Shown: one piece after another, positions 23,201-35,200 of the stretch
Layout of the letters: every line of letters starts with the position of its first letter
Numbering within the stretch: position 1 is the stretch's first letter
Assembly (NCBI RefSeq): GCF_037975245.1
Contig: NC_092562.1
Span: 18,878,054 to 18,942,053 of the forward strand
Source: Apostichopus japonicus
Taxonomy: Eukaryota; Echinodermata; Holothuroidea; Aspidochirotida; Stichopodidae
Direction: 5' to 3'
DNA: 64,000 nt
The notes under the pieces: model-generated
Told to the model about the DNA's origin: nothing
Database searches by the model: none
The model's input: only the letters and a program-made list of their open reading frames with translations
Position numbers and translations under genes: made by a program

Positions 23201-26200
23201 ATAATATCTCCCAAGTTCTCGGATGTTCTGGTTTCCTTTTATGTTATTAAAAGTATTTTCTTAGCCTCCTCATTGTCCTCATCCCCCTCCCTCCCTCCCC
23301 CCCCCCCCTTATGAGAAAAAAATAAGTATAATGCGTCTGGGCTGTGGAGTTTACACGGTTGTAGTTGCAAAATTATTTCTGCCAAAGTTATCATCTAATT
23401 CAACCCAAGAAGATCTGAATGCCACACCAACTTAGCTTTTCTTTTCAACTGCACAAAATACAAAGAAGTGATATATATATGTGATAAATCAATGTCACAT
23501 GTAAACCTATAGAAGAAATTCCTTAATGGCAAGATGCCAGGTCATTTGAACTTTACCATTCAGAGACTTGAGTCAATTTCCAGCAAAAAAGTCCTAAAAT
23601 CAGGACTGGAGTTAAGTCCCTAGCTCGAGTCATCGGTCATTCGTCCTAAGCTGTGTATTAAACGTTATAGATGTATTGCCATACTTCAGTGATTAGTTTA
23701 TACTTTTGAATGAAATATTCCAGAATCATCATCTTTGATTAAAATCATAAATACTGTATATCTTGGAAAACAGAACAGAAAAATATCAATTGAATTCATA
23801 AAACAGATTACTCTTTGGGATGAAATTTGTATTAAGGAGCTCAATTTCTGATATTGGTGTTCAGGGCATTGAAGTATGGTATGCCCGAATATCTTCACGA
23901 CCTTATCCAAGAGCAAACAACGGATAGACCTACTCGTTCCCAATACCTCTATCAACTTACTGTTCCTGTGACACGCACGAGAACCTTTGGTGATCGCAGT
24001 TTCTGCTATTCCGGCCCCGCACTTATGGAATTCGCTGCCAGTCCATCTGCGGGAAATTGATTCACTTGAACAATTCAAACATGCTATTTAAACTTACTTA
24101 TTTTCTAAATGCTACACACATCTGTAAAGCGCATTGAGCAACCTTTAGGTTGGATTCTGCGCTATATAAGACTGATTATTATTATTATTATTAATTGTTT
24201 CGATGCCCCCATCTTCTCTGTGACTGCTTCCAAGTATTGCATCTAGTTACATCATTGTAGTCTAGTTTTCAGTGTTCAGTGTCAGAGCAGATCAGTGATA
24301 AAACCAGAACATTATCATCCATTGGGGGGGTGGGGGTCCACTGACTTGGGATCCATGCCTTCGTCCCATGTCCATCGACAGTCAATGAAAATGTTCCGTC
24401 GGGAGATTTTTTCCAAAAGTATTTACTAACATTTTGTAAGCCTGCACTTAGACCTAATTGAAGCCCTAATTTATAGTCTAAACTACGCCCTGGAATGCAC
24501 CACTTGATTCATGCCACCCCACCCCCCCCTTCCCTCACCTATTTCAAATGTTTCAAATTTCATTTGCATTTATTAGCATAACTTTGCATTTATAAATAAC
24601 TATGTAGACCTAATTTATAGTCTGAAGATGCTTCAGAATGTGCCATTTCATGTCTAATATCTGAAACTTTCGACTGAGGGGGGGGGGGGCATTGGCAGAA
24701 AAAACCTCTAGCCCTTCTACATTGGAGTCACATTCAAGGAACCCACAGTCCCACCACACCTAATATAATTTATAAAATTTATTAGCCACTTATAGCCATG
24801 AAGGTTCATGCAATCATGCTCATAACAAACTCAGACATTGAAATTTCTAATTTGGTCCTCCTCCTCCCCCCCTCCCCCTCTTCCCTATTTGAAATCCTCT
24901 CAACTTTTTTTTCTTGTCTACTATCTTCACTCTTCAGATCGCTACATCTTGGTGGCCTGCCAATTGTCAATCCTTACAACACATCTTTTCCGGACAGTAC
25001 CGAGTTGAGGCACGCTAGCGGTTACAACGTTACATTCAATACGTCCAGCACTCAGCTACTTCCCAAGGTCTCTGTACATGGTCCTCAGCCTGGGGACTGG
25101 TTCATTATTGCATACAGGTTAAAGGAAGACATGGACAAAATTGATCAGAAGGCAAGTGACCGACCTAAACAGATTGACAATGGGAGAAAATGTGTTCTTT
25201 TCCGAATCTTTTCCCGAAGTCTAGTCATGGCTGTTTGAAGGAGAGAAGGGGTGTGGGTGTAACTTACTTTCACCAGATAAGCTCTTTTTGGAAAATCAAG
25301 TTAGTGGTCTGAGTTATAGTCATGGCTATGTTCCCCAAACTTTACATCCTAGTATAATCTCCTTAATGATTTTTCAAAGCCTAAAGCATCATGTATGTTT
25401 GTATGTATTTTAGCTCCTCCTGCAAGCAGGAACTCGCGAAGAAGCCTCATTGGCTTATCAAAGCCACAGGCTGACCGAAATCAGTCTCTTACATTCATAT
25501 TTAACGTCCATGATGATGAATTGTCCATTGTCAACAACTCTGTAACTGGACGACATACATTAATCTGCGAGTTACTCGAACCTGGGACCTTATGATTGGA
25601 AGGCACCGGCGTTAACCACTGAGCCAGCACTCCACTCATCACTCCATCATGGGTACAGTGAAAGCAGAACTTACAAACCTTGCCCTTCACTTTGTTCTGA
25701 CCCATAGACATCGTGGTCTGAAAAGAATTTTGATCAAATTTTAGTGGCCACTTTCCCATTATCCTGTCCCTTCTTCATCCCACCACCCTAATATCCCATC
25801 TCACTGAATTACTATAAAATCTTACTTTTAACTTCTTGCCTCAAGGATTTTCATAGCATAGAAGTTTTTCATAGAAGTTGTCATAGAAGTTTGCCATAGA
25901 CATTATTCATAGAAGTTTTTTACATATAAGGTTTTCATAGAAGTTTTTTACATATAAGGTTTTCATAGAAGTTTCCCATAGAAGTTTTTGGTTCCTTGCT
26001 AAAAGCAAAGGAACCTATGTATTCAGGTTGGCGTGTGTGTGTGTGTATGTGTGTGTGTGTGTGACGCTTTAGCTTGTAAGCACGATAACTCAACAAGGGA
26101 TTGACTGATTATGATCAAACTTGGTGGGTGGGTGGCCCATAGTGAGTAGATGAACCCTATTGTTTTTGGTGCCCACAAAGGTCACCAAAGGTCAGTTATG

Positions 26201-29200
26201 GTCCAAAAACCCAAAATACTAAAACTGCAATAACTCCCAGTGCCAATGTGCGACAAGGTTGATATTTTGGGACAAGTTGTGAACTGGTTAGGGGAACATT
26301 TTGAAACTTAACGGTCATGTGATCCAAGGTCACCAAAGGTCAATTAATGATAAAAAAACTAGTATTTTTGTGATAACTTGAGAAGGAACTGTCCGTTAAG
26401 GTTGGGAGTTGCTTCAATGTAATCCAGTTGTCAACCCGCATCTGGGTGACCCTGACCTCCATTTGACCTCTGGTGACCTTTTCGTGTTTTGGGGATTTTT
26501 ACAGTTTCGTTGCTATTTTCAGATATCAAAGGTACCTTCTGATCATAAATGTCAATAGGTTGACCCCAGTGTGACCTTTGTGTGCAAAGTTATACGAGGT
26601 CAAAGTTAAAAAATATTAATGAGGTCACGGGTCAAACGTGAAAAACTCCCAAGTTGCAATAACTTGGCTACTATTTATTGGAATTTTGGTATGATGATAT
26701 TGGTAGATAGTCTCCACACACTGATGTGTGTTGCAATTGATATCATGCATGTTTATAAGGGGGGGGGGGCCTAGCATTATTTCGTTATGAAAAGTTTGTA
26801 TGCACAATAACTCAACAAGGGAATGACCAATCATTACCATACTTGGTGAGTGGGTGGCCCATAGTAAGTAGATTAATCCTGTTGATTTTGGTGCTCATTT
26901 CATGAATATTAATGAGGTCATGGGGTCAAACGTGAAATACTCGAAATTGCAATTACTTGGCTACTATTACTAGTCGGAATTTCGTCAAACTTGGTACGAT
27001 GATAATGGTAGATAGTCTTCACACACTGATGTGTGTTGCAATTGATATCAGGGCTTAGCATTACTTTGGCAACAAAAGTTTGTGAGCATAAATTACTGTT
27101 GTTGTATTAGGGCTTTGTTAGAAATTTCCCTATGAATGGAACTAATGAACAGCAGCAAGGAACCATGAAATGTTTTTATTCTGGTTCATAGAAGGTTTCC
27201 ATAGCAGTTTGTCATAGAATAATCAAGTCTGATATTTACTGATCATATACTTTTTATTTGTCTCGTGTAATCTGCAGGGTCTGGGCAAAGATTGCCGATA
27301 CACTATACAACCCACTCTGGTGTACAGTCAAGTTTTGGATATCCCGTTACTGAGTGAACTCTCTCATAATGCTTACGAATTACCAGAGGGTGCAGACTAT
27401 GCACTATTCAGGTACCTTTTTTTTAAAACCCTTGGAGGATTCTTTGATATATTTTTGCTCATACCAAACATGTACAATCTTTTTCTGCCAATTTGTAGGG
27501 ACGAATTAATCTTGTAGATTCAGGTTGTATGTGGTCCATTTCCTATTCTTTTCTTGTTTTTTTCATAATTAGTTATGATAATGATTATTGTTGGGGTGGA
27601 AAAGTCTTTAAAGTGGAATATCACAGTGTTTGAAAGGAACGAAGGCTAAATAATAGATTCAATTCACTATGAACCAGTTATAAAAATTTGAAATCATGCA
27701 ATTATATCGAGAACACGGCTGCTTTGGTCTCCGGTCACTGAACCATGTGGTTGTGCTTTTCTTGACTCTTGCATTTCTGAAACCCTTTTCATTTCCAGTT
27801 GTCTTTGCTACAATAGGTTTGTCTTGTTCATTCAGTCCAAGCGCTTTGAGGTCCTTCAGTCTTTGTGGCAATCCTCTATTTTCGATGTACAGAAACATAC
27901 CTGAAATATCTACCTATGATACCTCACAATATCTCATACACTGAGCAGATTTACTGACAGTATTTATTGTTCTGCTCTGAAGATATTCAATGCGCACCAA
28001 AACCGTTAAATAAATTTTATACTAAAATATTTTAATATTTTATGTACAATTACATACTTTGTAGACTTTATATTGGATATGAGGGCATTTATATATTTTT
28101 GTACGCTTTAATATTTTGTCTGTACATTTTATATTTTTGTTCATCTCATATTGTGAGTACATTTTCATATTTTTGTTCACTTTGTTGGAACGTTTTCATA
28201 TCTATGTATATTATATTACGTCTTATACTGTATGTTGTTTACAATTTTTAATGTTTTGAGCTCTTGTTATCAACCAATTTCCATTGTATTTTTATATGAT
28301 TGGCTGCCTACCTACCTACCTACCTACCTATCTACCTACCTATCTATCTATCTACCTACCTATCTACCTACCTATCTACCTACATCAGTAGTATTGAGGT
28401 TCTGCAGCTTTGCTGCTCCAGTTATTTGTCATTCCATACACATAACAAATTACTCTGATCAGCTCTGTGTGTGCAGTTATTTGTCATACCATACACATAA
28501 CAAATTACTCTGATCAGCTCTATGTGTGGGAATGTCAGCGATGTTGATTTTACACATGGTTCAATGAATTATTGCTCTAAAGACAGAAACACTGATGGTT
28601 ATATATGCTCTTGTCATTAAACAATTGTATCTCATAATATATCTCAATATATCTCCCCCCCAAAAATAGCCTGAGTGCCTACTCAGGCCTTATTTCATTA
28701 ATATCCTTTCACAGTCATCATCCAAAACCACAGCTCCCCACGATATTGTAACAATTTATAGATAACGATCATATGTAACAAATTCATTCAGCGTTGTTCT
28801 TTCCTTTGATTTGGGAGACTGAATTGATTATTCTCGGGCAGATTTAATCTGCGACATGGAATCATTGATAATGATGGCGTATAGGCATGTTGCAGATGGA
28901 CTAGGTGAAAAGTGCCCTGGAATATTTCTCATATTACATGTTTAGTCATAAGCTTTTAAGTAAGACTCTAATTTGAATCCATGTACATTGTTGATATTGT
29001 TTTCATCCTGTTCTGTTATTTTGCACCCGGTCTTCTTAACTACGTAGATACCAGACCAAATTGACAACTTCGCTCATAGATTTCCAAGTAAGCCAGTGTT
29101 CCGGCCAACTACAGAATAAGACCCTTCATGGGCAATGTCCTCTGAACATATCGTTGGGTGCAGGGAGCATCCCCATAACTCAGCCCCCTCACAGCTGTGA

Positions 29201-32200
29201 TGAGGGAGAAAAAAGCTGTCAAATAACCGTAGACAGTGCTCTCAGGGGCACTTGGTACTATTTAAAAATCGAGAAAGCCATCTCTGAAGATATCAAAGAC
29301 TTCAAGTTTGTTATAACAGTTGAGGAAGAAGGTAAGTTTTGAAGTTTTTGAGGATATGGAAGTTCTATTAAAGGAATAACCAAGGGCAGGGATTAAAGAC
29401 AATTTTTATTATTGAAAGACAATTTATATTATTCAGTAACCTCAAACTCTCTTTTATTTAATTATTAAGTTAACCCCTTCCTGTTTGACTGACTACACTC
29501 ACTTGAAAATCTGCTCCTAAAGCCTCACCACAATACACAGCGGGCCGCCATTAATTACGTAATACGCTTGAAATTTCGTATTGAGTTACCATCTGGACAA
29601 ATATTGGTCGTGCACCTTTTAGTTTTTGTCTCAAAATATCTGTTCTTGTAGTTGTGAGGAGGAAGTTAAGCCTGTTGCTTGCATTCGTAATTTCGTATAA
29701 ACCCAGTAAGTTGAGCAATAACTGATGTTTTTATTATCCTAAGGACGTCTGTAAAACCTTGTTTGAAACAATACTTATTGTATCTTAGTACCAGCCCTTT
29801 TTTAGCACTTTCATAGCAGATGAACCACATTTTATATTGCACCTCAGAATTTGGACTACAGGTTGCTATTGTCAACGGTTGAATCGGCTAGGGTCCGACG
29901 AACATCCATAAATTTACATATTGCTGTAAATATCTTTGTAAGTGAACCGTGAGGGAAGGGAAATAATTCTTGTATGTAAATTCCATAAAACAAAGAATGG
30001 CAGGCTGCCTTGAATTGGTATTAAATTGTGAACATAAAGTTACTAAGCAACGTCCCTACCTACATCTGCCCAAGGCTTTTACCTATTTCCCCTCTATTCA
30101 CCTCCCCCATAAAGATTGCACTAACAGCCGTTCACCTGCAACTTATGCCATCGGAGACCCCGAAGAGAGGCAAGTGGATTCTAACCAGGAGGATGACACT
30201 CTCACAATTTATGAGGATCTCTCGGACACTGACTGTGCTCCACTCTACCATCTCGTCTCTGTGAAGACCGCTTCAAGCTCAGCCAAGAAATTTGTGAAGA
30301 GGACAGAAAATGAGACTGATGTGTTCCCAGTGAAATCCCAGCAACCCATAGTCATGACCTTTGACCTAGACCCCATTGAAGACGTCGGTGGACTGTTTAT
30401 AGTGGAGGTCAATGCGTCCACACTTCCGGTGAGTAAACATGTCGGCATCGTGTAACAGTTATCTGTAAGCATGCTCGCCCTTCGAGTAGATTTGTACTCG
30501 ATCGTACTCTGAAATTTTTAAGAAATTTAGAATGGATAGTATAGTGTCAGATTGGGTACCCATACTCATGCTTAGAGCCATGTATTCATCATTGTACTCA
30601 CACCCAAAGGGGAATTCTATTTGTAGTCGTACTCACGCTTAGAGACATCTACTCATTCTTGTACTCACACCCACAGGGGACTCCTATATTTACTCGTACT
30701 CATGCTATTCTGTATAATCCTACAACAAGTCTGGTATGTTGTTGTTAGCTTCATCAAAATATGAATGTTAGAAACTAACTTGATACTTAAAGTTCTGGTG
30801 AAGACTCTGCAATATTTATTTTGTGATTCAGAAATGACATCGTATACAGCTGGTTCTTATTGGTGTGGGGGGGGGGGTTGTTTGTTCAAACCGAAGAGAA
30901 AGTATTAGAAAGAATTAAGAAATGTGTACATTCTCAAATGGAAGGGACATCGGTTAATGTTTGTGAATGTTGGCAACTTAACCAGTTGCTTGTGCGCATC
31001 AGGTAAAGATCGACAACATTAATGCAATAAGCTGCGATAATAACTTGCCATTTGCTTCCGATTTTACTTTCTTTCCCAGAATCCGTTAGTCTCGTTCTGC
31101 TTGCAAAAGATGGGTCCTGCCATCAAAGATAACGTCAAGTTTCACTGCGACAAGGATCGCCTCATTCAAAGCGATCTCTCTTCCCGCAAGAGGGAGCGTT
31201 GGATCATGCCATTTCCGGTCGTCGGTACTCTGTACTTAACGCTTCAAATGGAATGCTTTAATGATTCGTGAGCCATTTTATTTTTTTTATGATCATTAAT
31301 TATCAATGCTGTAGTCTTCTCAGAATGAAACAATTCAGTAAAATCATTGTATAAAGTTGGAATTGATGCCCTCAGTGTCCCTTTGTCATGAATGTTTTTG
31401 GGCTGTATGGTGCACATGTTCTTCTGTAGATCTGCTTTGTAGCACTGTGTTTGTATATTATGTTGTTGCCAGATATATTCAGGAAATTCCACCAAAAAAA
31501 TTCAGTTCTTTGTAAATGGAACATTCTTACAAGATTGGGCGCTTGAATTAATCTCAAATTTGGTCCAAACATTTTGAAACTTGTTCATATCCTCAACTAG
31601 CATGTGTTGCTTTTCATGGCCTTGCAGGCTTTTAAACAGAACTTCCATTGTGTGAAAATACTTGTTTTCAAGTGATTTGGGATTAATGTTTGAATCTTGT
31701 AAGGTGTATAGTTTCATGGACATCTCTGCATAGTTCAGAGTTGATCACCACGGCAACCCATGCATAACTTAATCCCTAGGCCGAACCAGTTTGGATTCTA
31801 AGTTTCCTATATTATATAATACCTGTAGAAAATTTATGTACTTGTCAAAAATAAAAATGAATATTTTACTCAAGGTAAAGATTAACCTTGGCTTATGTAT
31901 ACATCCTATCCTTTATTTTGAAGTTGGTCACAAGTTGCTCTTGTAATTATAGTAGGCTACATTCTTCTAAAAAAAAATTAAAAAAATAATAAACAAGGTA
32001 AAAATAATTTGGGGCATATTGTGCCTTTAGTAAAATAAAAATACATATATGGAACACTAGTAACTTCAAAAAAGATTTGTTAGCAAGTGGAAATTTATGA
32101 TTATGGAATTGCTCCAACCATCAATCACACAATATTCCATTCATGTTTGTGGCAATTTTCTTTCTTAGAAATCCAACTGAGTGTGGTGAAGAGGCAGAGA

Positions 32201-35200
32201 TTATTGTGAATTTATCGTTGGATCAGCAGTGTATTGGAGGCTGTGGAAAGAATGGCCTGTGCTCGGTCCGGTACAGGGCAGGCATACAATTCTTCTATTG
32301 TCGTTGTTACTATGGTAAGCACCAGCCAATAAAATGTGGTTGTTTTCTTTTGCTCTTTATTTTGTTCTAATCCACCCAGCCACATATAAAGGCCAGACCA
32401 AAAAGGATATCTAACGGAATAAATGTTCTTGCCACCCACGTTCCCTTTACCCTCCAACAAATCCCTCCACTCCATCTCTTCCCCCACAGATTTGACACCA
32501 GGTAGTTCTCCTTTAACTTTGAAGTGATACATACTCCAGTGTCTCAGAATTGATTGCTTAATAAAAAATGTTGGAAATTTTCTGCTAATTTAGGTTTAAA
32601 GATCTGCAATCTACTCCCTGGCAAAAATGGAACCTCAACCGGACAAAATACATTACATTCAACCGGCCGTATCTGGACGGTGTTTTCGACTCGCAGCGTA
32701 GAATATTTCTCTTACGATTTTCTCTTTACTCAGCCCGTCACCGTAAATTATAATTAGGTCCTCGTTAGGATAATTATTTCCAGCGACCAATCCCTGTCAA
32801 GTAAAACATTTTTGATATCGTGATACTCGTTTAATGCATGCAAATTAAAGCAAATCGAGGGACCTGAGGTATGGACACATCTATTGTGTTTCTCATGTTG
32901 AACATGTACATAGCGTATAAAGGAATGAAGTTAGTTTAAGACTGCGAGTTAAACCGTTCAGTTTGTTTCTATGTCACTGCTGGTCATCATCAATATTAGT
33001 TTTACCAATCAAGAGATCATTTGTGTCTGTTGCTAGGTTATACAGGCTTTGCCTGCACCGACAGTTCGGAGGCCTGGGCGAGGAGTTATTATCTGGTACA
33101 AGTACTGTTGTTGACCCTGAGTAACGTTGTGTTCCTGGTGGCTACCATCTTTGCCATCTACAGATATCACTTTGCAGAGTCAGTGTCATATTTTGCCACC
33201 ACAGTCTTTTCAACGGTGAGTACAGATTGTTCCCGTGACAGGGATTTGAAAGACTTCTCTGGGCTTTTTTCTTCTTTTTTTGGGGTAATGTCTTTTTGTC
33301 TTATTTTGAGACGTTGTATGATAATACATGATCTCTGTCGTAAGATTATGCCCTAGACTTATGAGTAATCTTTCTGCTTTGAGGGGTTGACAGCCTGCGT
33401 GGTATGCCTTAAGGTCATCAAAGAGTTTTAGTGAAAAATCCAATCCTAGGAAAAGTTTCTATTACCATGTTTTCAACTATATGGCATTCTCCAGGGTTGT
33501 GAAATATTCCCCCCACGTCTTTGTGTTCAGGTCAATGACACCATTTGATAAAAAAAAAGCCCCATCTCCACTCAATTCAATCGCAAATGGGATGTAATCT
33601 TCACATCTACATATGGTGTATGTCCTTTTCACTTAATGTTGAGTTGTTACATCCTCCCACTCTACGAAACACCGGCAAAATTTCATTCATATCAAAAATG
33701 CAACCAGTTGAAACCATTTCCAATTTTAATAAACTTTACTTAAGTCTGCAAACCTTTAAAGGTTCTCACATGAGTAATGTCACATGTTATCATTCGCTAA
33801 AAATTGAAAACTGCATGATATGATTGTAAAAACCCAAAAAAGCCTATTGTTATCTCCACTTGCTGGATTTGGTTATATTGTCAATCTTCATGATGCAGCC
33901 CTGGGATGAGTGTGTCTGTAGCATTGTTTTGTCTTATCGAGTTCTGATTTTCACGAAAGTGGTAATTTTTTCTTCACTCCTCTCTCACCTCACTCCATTC
34001 TACATTCAGAAGAGAGAGGAAGTGGAGATTGACCCTGAATAAAGGTCAATAGGGGCACGGTGCTAACACGTTACCCACTCTTTTAGGCTACATAGATTGG
34101 AGTGCATGTGTACAATGGAGACCAAAGTTATTATCATGGTTCGTAAATACCCAAACCAGTTAGTTTTGGGGGGAACCTTTTCAGGTACTCTTGTATTAAT
34201 GACCAGTTGTTGGAGAACAGCGCGTACACGTAACATCACACGCAGTAAGACCGATCAGTGACCACCCCGCTGGCACCCAACATGTGTATTACAGAGTATT
34301 GCAGGCCTGGACCTTATATCACTGGTTGAGCAGGGGGTGAGGGGGGGGGGGAACCCGGGAAAGAATGATCATGTGACACCTGAATTTTGACCATTTGACT
34401 TGGGTCGTTTCTTAGGGACTGTTTATAGGGGCAGTATGCTAAAAATGAGTTTGCCAATTAAATTATTTTTCTGTTTTTGCTGTTATCATTTCAGCTGTAC
34501 CATGCCTGTGACTCTAGCAGGGCCTGCGTGATGGACTATAGCACACTCCAGTTCTGCGATTTCTACTCTTCCTTCATGTCCGTATTCCTCACTCTGATAG
34601 CCATGGCGAAGCTGAACCCTACTCTGAAATCTACCGTCCATATGATAGGTATTTACTATACCACAGATCATCAAATTAATTATGAAATATTCATGATGTG
34701 ATCATCATTGTTTATCAGAGTAGCAATGAACAAGTGGATGGGGGGCACTGCATGAATCAACGAATCCTAAGCGTAGATCGGTTGTGCCTCCGGGCCAATG
34801 CTCTTTCGATAAACAAAGCCATCTGGTCGGGGAAGAGAAAACCCAACTTATTCAACATCAAAAGATGATGCATCTCGAGACACATTTGACACATATTGTC
34901 CAAAAAAAAGATGATACGGAATGTGTTCCATTTAATCTTCTCTTTATGTCTGAAAGGATTTTTTTTTTATTGGTCTGTATGCTTTCAGAATAAGCTGTCT
35001 GTGTATGCAATGTGCATACTCCAGCTATCGAAATGTTAAAATTTATCAGCCTTCAGTTTGTGCCGTAACAGAGGCAAAACATCCTAAGAACTGAACCAAA
35101 ATGTTAAACATGGAAATGTATCTTTCTTTGAAGTTAACACTGGTTTTCATAAAGTATATATATCCTCGTGAAATCTCACCAGCTGCTTCATTACAACCAT

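Larger units (their letters stand above)
25990..27164. mobile_element. 1.2-kb DNA element with 11-bp inverted ends, DR4 motifs
   Basis: The ends GGTTCCTTGCT (25990-26000) and AGCAAGGAACC (27154-27164) are perfect inverses. A (GT)n tract follows the left end. A segment of about 150 bp is duplicated internally (26605-26760 and 26905-27055, with CACACTGATGTGTGTTGC). It contains many GGTCA half-sites. No open frame of note was seen. The superfamily is unknown, and the target duplication is unclear. Confidence 0.65.

Noticed and set aside
29970-30114. Long open frame that extends exon 6 of the PGAP6-like gene upstream
   Set aside because: Only 30115-30428 fits the phases; a branch/pyrimidine tract and acceptor lie at 30080-30114, so the upstream part is intron.
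30127-30131. Acceptor aacag just downstream of the chosen exon 6 start
   Set aside because: It would put the exon in the wrong phase and produce a stop.
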